A stretch of 64,000 nt of DNA from Panulirus ornatus (lineage: Eukaryota > Arthropoda > Malacostraca > Decapoda > Palinuridae). Of the stretch, positions 49,420 to 61,679 are shown one piece after another (within the stretch, counting starts at the first letter, position 1; every line of letters begins with the position of its first letter). The translations under genes and the position numbers were made by a program. The DNA lies in the NCBI RefSeq assembly GCF_036320965.1, contig NC_092251.1, positions 7,700,001 through 7,764,000 on the forward strand. Reading direction: 5' to 3'. The notes under the pieces were generated by a model. That model made no database searches. It was not told the origin of the DNA and saw nothing but the letters and a program-made list of their open reading frames with translations.

Positions 49420-49875
49420 GACACACGTTCCTCTTTGGTGAAGACAGTGATAAGAAACACTGTATATATATAACCAATTTTTTTTAGAACCCCCTTTTTT
49501 TTCTCATGTCTTCCCAGCTTCTCCTGACATTCGTGTCTTGAAAATGGCGGTCATTTTTACAGTCAGAGGGAAGGACGGGAGCTGGGAACGTGCACATGTG
49601 CATCCTAATGGGCTCTGCTGATGTTCATTTCGCTGGTATATACATCGAGCAAAAACCTAACACTTTCCTGAGATAGTGGGGAACGAGAGGAGACTACTAC
49701 TACCCTACTACCTCCTCCCTACATTACCACATGTTGATGCCTCACTTATGGGGGACGTAAGCTGAAGCCTCACTCATAGGGACGTGTGCTGCTGAAGCCA
49801 TACAGCAAACAGCTTTGAGCTCTGTCTGCATCCGAGAACGACAGAGATTGACAGATCGAACCATGAAAACTAGAA

Positions 49876-49950
49876 TGATAATAAAATAATGATAATAATA
49901 ATGATAATAAAAATAACAATAATTACATAATGATGATAATGATAATTTTG
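49876..49950. repeat. Imperfect AAT/GAT repeat
   Basis: About 70 bp of mixed AAT, GAT and AAC triplets, resembling a small version of the 25.6-kb tract. Confidence 0.85.
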
Positions 49951-50069
49951 GAAACGGGCCCACCTCAACAGTTGCCAATGAGGGCGAAGTGCCAGACTCC
50001 ATGGTTATCAATGCCAAAGATAACCACACAGGAGGAGGAAGGGGACGACTGGTGCCTTGGCACCTCTCC

Positions 50070-50073
<4 letters not shown>

Positions 50074-50112
<39 letters not shown>

Positions 50113-50116
50113 ACAC
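50074..50116. repeat. (AC)n microsatellite
   Basis: AC tract of about 40 bp with one T interruption near its end. Confidence 0.95.
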
Positions 50117-50370
50117 CAGAACAGAACCCTTAATTAGGACAAATTTGAGAACAACTCGGGCCTAAGCAAGCAAACTGCTGGAGGGAGTTTCTTGTAAACC
50201 CTTGTTATGTTGACGACAATAGACCACGACCATCATAATCTATGCGAATAACTGGAATCTCCAACCAGTGCATGGAAGACGTGCATATCTATCTGTTTCA
50301 TTCAGCCAAACCGACATTAATGCTATTTACTTTGCTTACATATCCTCAAAAGACACGTATATATATATAT

Positions 50371-50608
50371 TTTTTTTTTTCATACTATTCGCCATTTCCC
50401 GCGATAGCGAGGTAGCGTTAAGAACAGAGGACTGGGCCTTTTAGGGAATACCCTCACCTGGCCCCCTTCTCTGTTCCTTCTTTTGGAAAATTAAAAAAAA
50501 AACAAGAGGGGAGGATTTCCAGCCCCCCGCTCCCTTCCCTTTTAGTCGCCTTCTACGACATGCAGGGAATACGTGGGAAGTATTCTTTCTCCCCTATCCC
50601 CAGGGATA
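50371..50608. mobile_element. Dispersed non-autonomous repeat bounded by TA tracts
   Basis: A roughly 235-bp unit begins after a T run with CATACTATTCGCCATTTCCC and ends at CCCCTATCCCCAGGGATA. It includes an internal A run (50491-50501) and a phrase near 50,541 that reads TTTTAGTCGCCTTCTACGAC. TA dinucleotide repeats flank both ends. The sequence looks familiar to me as a very common interspersed repeat of decapod crustaceans, but that is recollection and was not checked. It has no coding capacity. The strand is undetermined. Confidence 0.6.
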
Positions 50609-50615
50609 TATATAC

Positions 50616-50679
<64 letters not shown>
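50616..50679. repeat. (TA)n tract next to the dispersed repeat
   Basis: About 62 bp of TA, a few bases from the end of the 50.4-kb element, probably grown from its TA-rich end. Confidence 0.97.
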
Positions 50680-50683
<4 letters not shown>

Positions 50684-51542
50684 GTTTGTATATATTCTCT
50701 CAAAGGTCCGATACAGACTGGGTCTCACGCCCGAACACATCTGCCCAGATCCCCAACCACGGCGCACCAACTGCTGCTCGCCATCATGCATTTTAATACG
50801 GGAGATGTGCAATTCATGGGAGGGTCGTGCCCTACGCCATCCCCCAGCGCCCTTCATCCACATAATATTCCTACATTTGTCGGGCTATACTGACTTCGAG
50901 CATCCAGGTCCGCTTCTGGCCTCTCTCCCTCACATGCCTTTTAAATGTTCGTTATTTCGCCACGTCCCTCCAGTCCTTCCTCCTCAATTTTCTCCCTTCC
51001 CCAGCTCCTCTTCTCATTGTCTTACTTCCCCAGTTCCTCTCCTCCTCTCTCTCCCTTTGCCCCGCAACCATCCCTAAGCAATGCAATTTCACAAAATGGG
51101 GTGAAAAAGAAAAAAGGAAAAAGCATTTTGAGTCAATGTGAGAGACGACAGGTCAAACCAGCGTCGCCCCAAGATGTAGGAACACCTTACTTCAGAAGTA
51201 ACAATATGCTGTGACGAGAGAGGCGAGCCAGCTGGCGTGAAGAAGAAAAAAAAAAGAGGAGGCTTGCGTCTCCTGTCGTAAGTGCTGACCACAGGCGTGT
51301 ACGTCCTCTTCAGGTCCGTCATGACGTACGTGATCACGTTCATGGAAAGCGTACGTACTTGGCGACGCGAGTTATTTCTTTACATTTCATTTCTTATTTT
51401 TTCAGCAGTTGTTTCTTTAAAGACGGCACTTCGTGCGAGAGTTCTGGTCACGCGGTGTCTTGAAAAGCAGGAAGGGTGCACTCACAGAGGAGGGGGGCCT
51501 CCTCCAGCGTCAGGCAGGCTGGTCCGTAGATGACTTAGCGAG

Positions 51543-51594
<52 letters not shown>

Positions 51595-52233
51595 GGGAGG
51601 CAGACAAGTAGGTAAAAGGCGAGGAAGACAGGGAAATCTTGGACGTGTACATGGGGCACACCACTAAAGATGGTCCTCAATGGAGGCTTCTTACACACAC
51701 CTCCTACCCAACCCAACCCTAAAACGCTAAAACTCTTTAGCATACATCTACATAACCCATATTTTCCCCCATCCCTCAAACAACATACGTGAAAAAAGAG
51801 GGACAGAGAGTTAATACGACAAAGTCAAACGCTGCCTTTCTCCCAGATAAACAGCTTCACAGCTTTCACCAGACACCAGTGGATGGACTCTACCTCCCTC
51901 CCAACCTACCAAATGTTACAAACAGTCCAAATGACCAATTGGGAAACGACAGATTCTGAACCACATACCGATCCTGAGCTCTGGGTCTCCTAACTGATGG
52001 ATGTGGTTAAGTAACTTTTTAACGCACTGATCTAAATGCGAGGATATACTAAATGAGAGGCTGGATCTCAGACGTGCGTTAAGCCATGTGAGGGAGGCTC
52101 TACTGTTATATGTCCTGCGTGTTGGACAATGAAGTTCTAATGAGGTGGACTGCGGACGGCGTGAGCGGTGAAAGAGCAACATTCTACAAAAGGGAAGTCG
52201 ATAAGAACTGCCGGGTTCCGAGGGACGCCAGGA
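50680..52233. other. No supported gene
   Basis: Unique sequence apart from the GA tract at 51.5 kb. Confidence 0.55.
51545..51591. repeat. (GA)n microsatellite
   Basis: GA tract of about 46 bp. Confidence 0.97.
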
Positions 52234-52276
52234 AAGAGAGAGAGAGAGAGAGAGCGCTCTGCTCTGCTCTGCTCTC

Positions 52277-52327
<51 letters not shown>

Positions 52328-52335
52328 CCCCCCCA
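52234..52335. repeat. (GA)n and (CT)n inverted pair
   Basis: A 20-bp GA run, four GCTCT steps, then a 47-bp CT tract and a C run. The two dinucleotide tracts are complementary arms of a possible hairpin. Confidence 0.95.
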
Positions 52336-52489
52336 CAATTCCTGCAAACTTCCAAGACTCGCGTCAGCAACTTCCTGTCCTTTGAACGTTCTTGGGAGGG
52401 GTAAAAGGGGGTAGGGTGGGGTTTAATACTGTCACACTAGACGCAACAGACACTGTCTAGTCACCCTAATGACTGCGTGGACTGCCTCC

Positions 52490-52795
52490 CTGCCTTTCTC
52501 TGTCTATCTCCTCCCGGCCTTTCTCTGTCTATACAGAGGATGTCTGTCTCTTCCCTGCCTTTCCCTGTCTATAGAGTGGATGTCTATCTCCTCCCTGTCT
52601 TTCCCTGTCTATAGAGTGGATGTCTATCTCCTCCCTGCCTTTCCCTGTCCATAGAGTGGATGTCTGTCTCCTCCCTGCCTTTCTCTGTCTATACAGTGGA
52701 TGTCTATCTCCTCTCTGCCTTTCCCTGTCTATACAGTAGTTGTCTGTCTCCTCCTGGCCTTTCTCTGTCCATACTGCGGTTGTCTGTCTCCTGCG
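52490..52795. repeat. 40-bp minisatellite
   Basis: About seven to eight copies of a 40-bp unit with CTCCCTGCCTTTCCCTGTCT and ATAGAGTGGATG. Copies at both ends are more diverged, as expected for an array growing from its centre. Confidence 0.9.
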
Positions 52796-53065
52796 GCATC
52801 CATGCGAAACGAGCACAGACCACGGCATCATCAGCCACGCTAACGGCAGCAAACACCACAGCAGCAACAGACAGACCACTTTCCTACACCAGCGGCGGTG
52901 TTAACCCCCCCGCCAACAAGCACCTCCCCCACCACCCCTTTACACCATTCACAACCGAAAAAGCGGGGTCGTTAGCATGGGCCTCGTGAGTGCGCAGGGG
53001 AGGAGAGGGAGAGGGTGGAACCTACTCTGGGGGACCTGAGGAGGGGAGGGAGGGGTAGAACCGAT

Positions 53066-53068
<3 letters not shown>

Positions 53069-53135
<67 letters not shown>
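53069..53135. repeat. (GA)n microsatellite
   Basis: Pure GA tract of about 67 bp. Confidence 0.98.
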
Positions 53136-53142
<7 letters not shown>

Positions 53143-53295
53143 AGAATGGGATCAAAACAGCTTTTCTTTCTAGAGCGTTTGGACTCTCGCTCCCGAGTCT
53201 ATCGTCACACCGGACGCGACACCTGATGTCATTCAGCCAACAGCTGTTAGTCGACTGGAGGTCAAACACCCAATCCCTGAGCAGTCGATGGTGAG

Positions 53296-53298
<3 letters not shown>

Positions 53299-53376
<78 letters not shown>
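53299..53376. repeat. (GA)n microsatellite
   Basis: Pure GA tract of about 77 bp, same orientation as the one 165 bp before. Confidence 0.98.
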
Positions 53377-53377
<1 letters not shown>

Positions 53378-53694
53378 GGAGGAGGACCAGCAACCGAGGC
53401 AGCAACTCTCGCTAACTAGACGTTTGTGTGTTTGTGTCCCTTTGCGATTCCCAGGGAAACCTCAGCACCCAGTTTTCAAGGATAACCTCCGCCTGTCCCC
53501 ACATTAAACTGTTTGTTAAACTGAGGACTCCAATCAATCCCGTCGTCTCCATCTAGTTACGAAATCTTAAACTGCTCGACAGATCCCAGCGATTAGCATA
53601 CTAGAAATGGTGATTCCTCGAGGAATCTAGCGATACTAAGTCAGGGTTGACCATCGACGCTATCAATTAGCGAGACGAGATCAGACTTGGTACG

Positions 53695-54190
53695 AGCGGA
53701 GGGGGCATGAGCGGAGGTGGTATGAGCGGAGGTGGCATGATCGGAGGTGGTATGAGCTGTGGTGGTATGAGAGGACGTGGTATGACCAGAGGTGGTATGA
53801 GCGGAAGTGGTACGAGGGGACGTGGTATAAGCGGAGGTGGTATGAGCAGAGGTGGTATGAGCAGAGGTGGTGTGAGCGGAGGTGGTATGAGAGGAGGTGG
53901 TGTGAGCGGAAGTGGTGTGAGAGGAGGTGGTATGAGCAGAGGTGGTGTGAGCGGAGGTGGTATGAGAGGAGGTGGTGTGAGAGGAGGTGGTGTGAGAGGA
54001 GGTGGTATGAGAGGAGGTGGTGTGAGCGGAGGTGGTATGAGAGGAGGTGGTATGAGAGGAGGTGGTATGAGCAGAAGTGGTGTGAGCGGAGGTGGTATGA
54101 GAGGAGGTGGTGTGAGCGGAGGTGGTATGAGAGGAGGTGGTGTGAGCGGAGGTGGTATGAGAGGAGGTGGTGGGAGTGGAGGTGGTATAA
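53695..54190. repeat. 15-bp minisatellite (pentapeptide-like)
   Basis: About 33 copies of a 15-bp unit GGAGGTGGTATGAGC with variants GTGAGA and GTGAGC. On the plus strand it reads as repeats of GGGMS/GGGMR, on the minus strand as PPPLI/PPPLT. Both frames stay open for about 190-200 codons. No gene is called, although a glycine-rich structural protein cannot be excluded from sequence alone. Confidence 0.92.
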
Positions 54191-54746
54191 GCAACTCTGA
54201 GGACATCAAGAGTGATTCATACTTATCAATGGAGGACGAGAGCGATAAGAACCGCCCACATGACAGAATTTCCAACTGACCTCATGAGATAAAGAGGGAT
54301 CGAAATAGGCGCGATTGGAACCGATCACAGAGCACCAAATGCGTTCTTGTTTTACAAAGCTTATACGAAGAATCCTTCTTGTTAAAGCGTCCCTCTTGTT
54401 TCAATGTCCCTCTTGTTTAAACGGCACGGCACCAGCATCGATCGACGCAAACTGGTGTATCACGAAACCCCAACAGTGCTCCTAATTAACTCAACGAGGG
54501 CAACAGTGGTTCGCGGAAGCTGACGAGGCCTGTTGGAAAGGGGACCATAAATAAATCCGTGAGAGTATCGCCCTAACGAGCGGTAGCTGGTTAGTGATTC
54601 CCACTGACTCTACTAAGACCAAATGACAGTTAAGCGCTCAGGAGAACTGGAGGCAACTGTAAGAACCGCAGCGAGGCGATGGTTCCAGTGGCTCTGGACG
54701 TGTCTGAAAGAAGAGGAAGGAAGGTTGGGGGGGGAGGTCAGAAAAT

Positions 54747-54769
54747 GTGTGTGTGTGTGTGTGTGTGAT
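54747..54769. repeat. (GT)n microsatellite
   Basis: GT tract of about 21 bp. Confidence 0.9.
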
Positions 54770-55073
54770 GAGGAGGGATGGAGGTTGGGTGATATGTCCA
54801 AGCGCCACCTCGAGAGTAAAGTGTCAGATGCACTTACGGTAATCAATGCACAGGAGACTCAATTAAACGCCAGAGGATGGTCATCCCTGTGATGTGAAGT
54901 GACACCACCATGGTTGATACTACCAGGGACCATCCCCTGTCGTGGGAGTGCGATGCGACCCCCGGCTGACACTACCGATGGAGCGTATGTGTTGTGGAGT
55001 GTGGTACGATCCCTGGCTCCGACTATAACACGGTTTAGTAAGTGTTGCTGTGGAGTGGAGCATGGCCATAGGG

Positions 55074-55074
<1 letters not shown>

Positions 55075-55138
<64 letters not shown>
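55075..55138. repeat. (CT)n microsatellite
   Basis: Pure CT tract of about 63 bp. Confidence 0.98.
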
Positions 55139-55141
<3 letters not shown>

Positions 55142-56559
55142 GGCTACCTCTACTATGGAATCAGTCATTAAATCTCTTTTTTCTTGTTGGTCTGCGAACC
55201 GGGTATAAAGTAGCTATGATAAGTATCGACTGCCAAATGTGATTAGAGAAGAGCATGCTTGGAAATCGTGGTGGGACGGAGGGTGGAACAGATAGAAGCG
55301 ATGTAAAGGAGACGGTAGGTATGAAAAGGGCAAGATGGGAAGGAGGAGGAGGAGGAGGAAAGGAGTGGGCGAATGAGGTTATACAGAGAGGAATGGGTTA
55401 AATGGAGGACATGTAAGTGGGAAAGGATGGGGAGGTGGGATAACAGAGGGAAGGAAAACAGGAAGGTGCGAAAGGAAAGGACGATAGGAAGAAGACAGGA
55501 ATATGGACGGGGAAAAAAAAAGGGAGAGGAGATGGAGAGGATGAGTGACAGCCAATCGGGATGGTGGTGAGGAAATAAGGTGAGGGAGAGTTGCGTGATG
55601 AAAGCAACACGGTGGAAGATGGCCTGGCCAGTGAGGGAGATGTGCTAGAGTAGCTACGGTGAGGATAATGAAAGGCGATGTCATGGTGAAGCTACGGTGA
55701 GGCTAATGCAGTGGATGGTGTTCTGATGGGGAGGACAGGATGAAGCTAGAGTGGCGAGCAGTGTCGTGAGAAAGAGGAGGTGCCGGTGTGTGCTACGGTC
55801 AAGGTGGTGGGTAAGGTGGATAGCGTGAGCGGAAGGCAACATTCAGGTTGACAAGGAAGAGGGAAATGTGAGGTACATTGAGTGAAGGATCGAGGGAGGA
55901 AGGGGCAGAGAAAGGGGTATGTAGAAGAAGGAAAGACATATCATGTTCCGATGCAGAGGAGGATTCAAAATCATTTCTCACAACCGCACAAGACCAGACC
56001 AATACAGGAGACGAGCGAACTCAACAGTCCTTATGACAAATGTGTGACTAATGGACAAACTAGGTACGTGGTAAGTCCTCTTAAGCAACTGAGGCGAGAG
56101 TCAGTGTTAAGAGAACGAGCCACTCCCTCCCTCACGCTGCCCGCCTCCCCCGCAGCTCCTCCCCCTTAACTGCTGTGTCAATAACACAGCCACCACCCCC
56201 AACCCTGGTGTTACCCAACATTTCCTAAAATGCCACTCACAAGTCCGGGTCTCACTCTGTTTGGAATCAATGTTAGGGCGCCATGAGTGAAGGGCTTCGG
56301 TCTCTTCAGACGAGGGAGGACCCGAGGCCACAATAGGCTCTCGAAGGTCCACCTCTCATCCTAGGGCTTGAGGTCTGGTCCCTCCTCCTCCTCCTCCACT
56401 CTAACCACTGTATCCTGATTTTACTCACCCTGTCTATTGTGCATTCCAATTCCACGTTACATGGCCCTTCCAACCCTATGTCCGGTGAACCCCCGCTTCC
56501 TCTACCTCTCTCTTGGGGTCTTCTCTCCCTGTTTCGTGGACCCTCCCGTCCTATCTCGT

Positions 56560-56660
56560 GGGTTCTCCCACCCTAACTCATGGTGCCTCCTTCCCTTTGT
56601 CTCGTGGGTTCTCCCACCCTAACTCATGGTGCCTCCTTCCCTTTGTCTCGTGGGTCTTAC
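56560..56660. repeat. 46-bp direct duplication
   Basis: Two close copies and a partial third with TCTCGTGGGTTCTCCCACCC and AACTCATGGTGCC, followed by degenerate TCTCGTGG phrases to about 56,730. Confidence 0.8.
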
Positions 56661-56915
56661 CACCCTGATCTCTCGTGGATCCTCTCTCCCTCAGCCACAT
56701 AGGTCCTCCCTTCCTCTCCGTCTCGTCCGTCCTCCCTCCCAGCGTCGTGATCTATACCCTTCCATCTCCCGCCTCCTCCCAACTGCACTCAGCCACTTAT
56801 CAAGTTGTCACCGAGAATAATCCCTCAAGGGGTCACAGGAGACCACCTGAACCACTTCAACACAGCCATCCAAGGGAACGTTTGAATCTAATCCCTCGAC
56901 TCCCTGAAAACAACC

Positions 56916-56916
<1 letters not shown>

Positions 56917-57010
<94 letters not shown>

Positions 57011-57025
57011 TGTGTGTGTGTGTGA
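56917..57025. repeat. (GA)n then (GT)n compound microsatellite
   Basis: GA tract of about 91 bp, the longest GA run in the window, followed by about 16 bp of GT. Confidence 0.98.
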
Positions 57026-57221
57026 GAAGCAGGCAGCAGGTACGATCTATCTTGCGCGGGCTACTAATTGCAAACTGCATAACGCACTTTAATTTTAGCT
57101 TACGATAAATGTCAAGGGGAATGGCACGCCGGCGTGAGGCTTCCAGGAAGGAGCCGACTATCGTTGGGGAAAGAGGCAGGAAGAAGAGTGGTGCGGAATG
57201 CCAGCTAGACGTGGTCGTAGG

Positions 57222-57372
57222 TGGAAAAGGAAAGGAAAGGAAAGGATAGGAAAGGAAAGGATAGGAAAGGAAAGGAAAGGATAGGAAAGGAAAGGAAAGG
57301 AAAGGAGAGGAAAGGAAAGGAAAGGAAAGGATAGGAAAGGAAAGGAAAGGATAGGAAAGGAAAGGAAGATTC
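57222..57372. repeat. AAAGG pentanucleotide repeat
   Basis: About 30 copies of AAAGG with regular ATAGG variants. One strand is purine-only, so a long minus-strand frame of repeated FLSFP appears. This is a shadow. Confidence 0.95.
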
Positions 57373-58006
57373 GGGAAAGGGTTGAGGAACAAAGAGGGAA
57401 GATCTGTGAGACAGGGAGGAGGGTGGCAGACAGAGAGTTCTGAGGACACCTGGTCGTGAAGGAGGACATGGAAGACTCGAGGTCCAGAGGCCGTTAAGGT
57501 GATGGGGACGCCAAACATTCTGGTTTGGCTGGATCAGAGATCGCACGGCAGTGAGGGTCAACGGCAGCGCCAAGTGGCTGGAACAGAGGTAGATGACGTC
57601 TCTCTCACAAAAGCCAGCAGTCAAAGTGACTGAAGACAAGAGTCGTGAGAACCAGGGTCAGAAGAGGTCAGACAGGGCGTCGCAAGACACTTCCGGAGGA
57701 GAAGACCAAAGGAGAAGAAAATAAGTAGGAAAAGATTTTTCTCTTCCTGAACATGCCAGCGTCTTGGGATGTGGTGGTCCTCCCGGCGCAGGGGGAGGCG
57801 AAAGGTGCGTGGCCACTGCAAGGCAAAAGGGGGTGAGGGGGACACTAAGAACTCTGCCTTTTGGACACGAGGAGAAATGGCGAGTACAAAGCCTTCCCAT
57901 GTGCGGGCGGAGACACTCACGCTTATGAAATGCATACAAAACACCATGAAGGTATCATCATTTTTTTTTTGAGTGAGAGAGAGAGAGGAGAAAGTGAGGA
58001 TAATCT

Positions 58007-58007
<1 letters not shown>

Positions 58008-58080
<73 letters not shown>
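58008..58080. repeat. (GA)n microsatellite ending in poly-G
   Basis: GA tract of about 63 bp running into nine G. Confidence 0.98.
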
Positions 58081-58518
58081 GAGAGAGTGCCTTCTTAGCA
58101 CCCCAAGAAAGACTTTCCTGCTCAGGGCGCAGAGAGAGACAGGAGTAAAGAGGGCTTTCAGTATGCATGGAGGGGCAGGAGCGTTTCACAAACTTGCCAG
58201 GGAAGAGCTGCTTTTGGCCTCTCTCCTCCTCCTCCTGCCTGGCATGCAGCCACAGTGCTCCCTGGCGTGGGGTATCACCACGCCCACCTGCACCCCTCCT
58301 CCGGCAGGCGCCGCCCCACGCATACTCTCCTGTTGTTCCCCAGGAGAACTAGCTCAGAAGGAGACTTCTCTCCTCTCAGAAAAAGAGCGGAGACGAAGAA
58401 AAGGTACGAGGAAATGTCCCAGACGTTTCTGAGTTTTGTATATAATGGTGGTGGCGGAGGAGGAGGAGGAGGACTGGAGGCGGAAGGTACATGTGGGAAG
58501 AAAATGGAAGGGGAAGGG

Positions 58519-58522
<4 letters not shown>

Positions 58523-58596
<74 letters not shown>
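58523..58596. repeat. (GA)n microsatellite, left arm of inverted pair
   Basis: GA tract of about 73 bp. A CT tract of similar length starts 65 bp later, so the pair can form a long simple-sequence hairpin or triplex. Confidence 0.98.
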
Positions 58597-58600
<4 letters not shown>

Positions 58601-58659
58601 AACAGGAAGCGTGGGAGGTGGAAACTGATGGAGTGGGAGACAGAAGGAGGCCCCCACGA

Positions 58660-58661
<2 letters not shown>

Positions 58662-58721
<60 letters not shown>
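58662..58721. repeat. (CT)n microsatellite, right arm of inverted pair
   Basis: CT tract of about 60 bp. Confidence 0.98.
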
Positions 58722-58725
<4 letters not shown>

Positions 58726-59204
58726 CCACAAGATAGAGAAAGAGAGATGGAGTCAGCAGTAAAAAAAAAAAAAGAAAATGGATGATAGTGACTAAATCCA
58801 TTTCTTTTTTACGTTCTGCTATGGGGGCGAATATATATCTTATGGACTTTTTAATCTGTGTAATATATAATGCATAAAAAAGGTCAGAATCAATTCAAGC
58901 AGCCTCATAAAACAGCGAAAAAGAACTAATTTTGAAAAAAAAACTTAAAAACAAGAGAGGAAGAGACAGAAAAGAATAGCCGATGATGTGGAGCGCAAGA
59001 CTAGAAACAGAAAGTCAACAGAAAATGGAAAAGATAACGACAGATGGAGGGGGACGTATAGACTTTACTACAGTCCAGAGTTACGTTGAACCAGTGTAGT
59101 AATGCGATTACAGCACTCACCCTTCCCCCTGTGGCTACGGTGAAGCCTGTAGTAACCCAGAGGAGGCTTCCTGGTTAGATCTGCATCACCCATAAAGGGG
59201 CTTC

Positions 59205-59712
59205 CAGCAGTTGAGGAACCTACGAGAGGCTGGTGATGATCACGTTACCTGCGAGTACGAGGCTTCCAGGAGCAATGTGACAAGTACTTCCAGGAGCAAC
59301 GTCACAAGCATGAGGCTTTCAGGAGCAACATCACAAGCAAGAGGTTTCCAGGAGCAACATCACAAGCAAGAGGCTTCCAAGAGCAACATCACAAGCAAGA
59401 AGCTTCCTGGTCCAGGAGCAATGCTACAAGCAAGAGGCTTCTAGGAGCAACGTCACAAGCAAGAGGCTTTCAGGAGCAATGCCACAAGCATGAGACTTCC
59501 TAGAGCAACGTCACAAGCAAGATGATTCCTGGTCCAGGAGCAATGCCACAAGCAAGAGGCTTCTAGAAGCAACGTCGCAAGAAAGTGGCTTCCAGGAGTA
59601 AAGCCACAAGCATGAGGCTTCATGGAGAAAAACCACAAGCATGAGGCCTCCAGGAGCAATGTCACAAGCAAGAGCCTTCCAGGAGTAATGTCACAAGAAC
59701 GAGGCTTCAAAC
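59205..59712. repeat. 29-30-bp minisatellite
   Basis: About sixteen imperfect copies with GAGGCTTCCAGGAGCAACGT and CACAAGCAA. A composite of two units carrying TCCTGGTCCAGGAGCAATG occurs at about 59,405 and again at 59,525, hinting at higher-order duplication. Weak GGCTTCCAG echoes continue to about 59,960. Confidence 0.9.
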
Positions 59713-60199
59713 ATTATCTTATCATGCACCAGAGGTTTCCAGCACTAGTCTGAAGAACAATGACATGGCTCCCTGGGAAGAACCATCACCTAAGCGAGCT
59801 TTCCAGTAGCACTTTTTGCCTAAAAAGAGGTTTCCAGTCTAACTGATACCTCTTATGTGGAGACTTCGAGTCAAAAACATACCTGAAATAGCTTTCCAGT
59901 TACGCTACAGATAATCCAGAGGCTTCTGACTCCATCGTATCGTTTGGGAGGCTTCCAGTTTAAGCATATCGTTTACGAGGTCTGTCCAGGTACAGAGCAT
60001 CGCTTCTGTATAACGACCGCTTACGAGAGGCTCTGCTAACATGTGATGATTTCACGTCATGCTCCATCGGCTCTGCACGAACTATTCCAGTCATTACTCC
60101 ACTTCCAGGCCAAGGGGAGCTGAGTGGGGGAGGGAAGTATTCCAGGCTGCTCCATCGCAAACTACATTCCAGCCAGGCGCTGCGATTCATAGGCGGCGT

Positions 60200-60425
60200 G
60201 ATTCATTCTTATCTTTCCCTTGCAATTCTTATCTTTCCCCTTGCATTCTTATCTTCCCCTTGCATTTTTCTTTCCCTTGCATTTCTTATCTTTCCCCTTG
60301 CATTCTTATCTTCTCTTGCATTTTCATTTTTCCGTTGCATTTCTATCTTTCCCTTGCATTTTCATCTTTCCCTTGCATTTTCCTTTGCATTTCTATCTTT
60401 CCCTCGCATTTCTATCATTCCTTGG
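60200..60425. repeat. Pyrimidine-rich 17-21-bp minisatellite
   Basis: About twelve variable copies of TTCTTATCTTTCCCCTTGCA and shorter TTTCTATCTTTCCCTTGCAT forms. Plus-strand frames through it are artefacts. Confidence 0.85.
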
Positions 60426-60784
60426 TCTTGTTCCGTATCTCTGGGGAAATCACCCTGACAGACGAACAGATATAGATAGATAATACACATACATATAGAG
60501 AGATTAGATAGACAAGACAGACAGACGTAGAATGTAGATACACTGACACTGATGCAGATAGATACAGAGAGACAGATAGACACACACAGACAGATAAAAA
60601 GACAGACAAACAGGCTGATGGAAAATGTTCCTCTACCCACACCAGGCGCTGGCCAGGCCTTACTACGCTGGCGTGAGGATGGGCAGCACTTGACACCACT
60701 ACCTGAACCCTTCCCCCAAGTCTTGAACTTCCTGCAGGTCCTGGATCCTCCCAAGGTTCTCATCCTTCATCCATCTCCTGACCT

Positions 60785-60950
60785 CACCCAAGTCCTGAAC
60801 CCTCCGTCTCCTCACCCCACGTCATGAACCTTTCCTCTGGTCCTGAACCCTCTGTCTCCTTACCCCACGTCATGAACCTTTCCTCAGGTCCTGAACCCTC
60901 CGTCTCCTCACCCCACGTCATGAACCTTTCCTCTGGTCCTTGAACCCTAC
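60785..60950. repeat. 48-bp tandem repeat
   Basis: Three copies with CTCACCCCACGTCATGAACC and TTTCCTCTGGTCC. Diverged GTCCTGAACC phrases occur on both sides from about 60,710 to 61,080. Confidence 0.85.
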
Positions 60951-61595
60951 CGAGGTCTCGAACCTCCTCCAGTTCCTTGGACCTTCCTTAGATTTTAGAA
61001 CGACTCGAGGTTCTGAACCCTTTCCCCCATATCCTGAACCATCTTCCAGGTCCCGAAACCTCCCCTTGGTCCTCTCCAAGCCATGAATCTCCTTCGTTAA
61101 GAATTCCCCCATCATCAAAACCCTTCCTTCTCCCCGTCCTGAATCTTACCTTCTTCCCAATCGCTCCCCCTCCTTGCCTCTCTTCTCTCCTCCCTATTCT
61201 CACGCGCCGGACCAGGAAGGCAGTCTCCCCTGTTGCGTCTTCCTCCTCCAGTGTACCCTCGGGAGGCAGGAGGCTCCTCGGTCTCGCTTTACCACCCCTG
61301 AGGTCAAATCTCGTCAGTCACCCTCCAGCGGTGGCCACGCCGCTACCCCACACACGGCCGAGTTACGACCTCATCCAAATCCTCATCTTTACGACTGTCT
61401 CGGGATGAGGTGCACAAGGATTAATACCGAGCCTTGCATATCAAACATGCATGAATGATAAAACTCTTTCACAACAATGAGTGAATTGAAAGTCTTACAC
61501 ATAATCATTGGGATTTCAAGCCCCGCGTGGGGAGAAATGTTATTATTAATCTTGTTTTTGCCTCCGACCGTCTCTTCTAGCAAGGCGGCCATTTG

Positions 61596-61597
<2 letters not shown>

Positions 61598-61677
<80 letters not shown>
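61598..61677. repeat. (GA)n microsatellite
   Basis: Pure GA tract of about 79 bp. Confidence 0.98.

Positions 61678-61679
<2 letters not shown>

Larger units (their letters stand above)
54191..56559. other. No supported gene
   Basis: Unique, purine-rich in 55,250-55,950. Only CT and GT tracts were noted. Confidence 0.55.
57373..59204. other. No supported gene
   Basis: Between the GA and CT tracts, a plus-strand frame from 58163 starts with a hydrophobic, signal-like stretch (LLLASLLLLLPG) but runs into low complexity and lacks any recognised domain. Confidence 0.45.

Noticed and set aside
58163..58432. Plus-strand frame with signal-peptide-like start
   Set aside because: The hydrophobic run is short, the rest is low complexity and no downstream exon was found.
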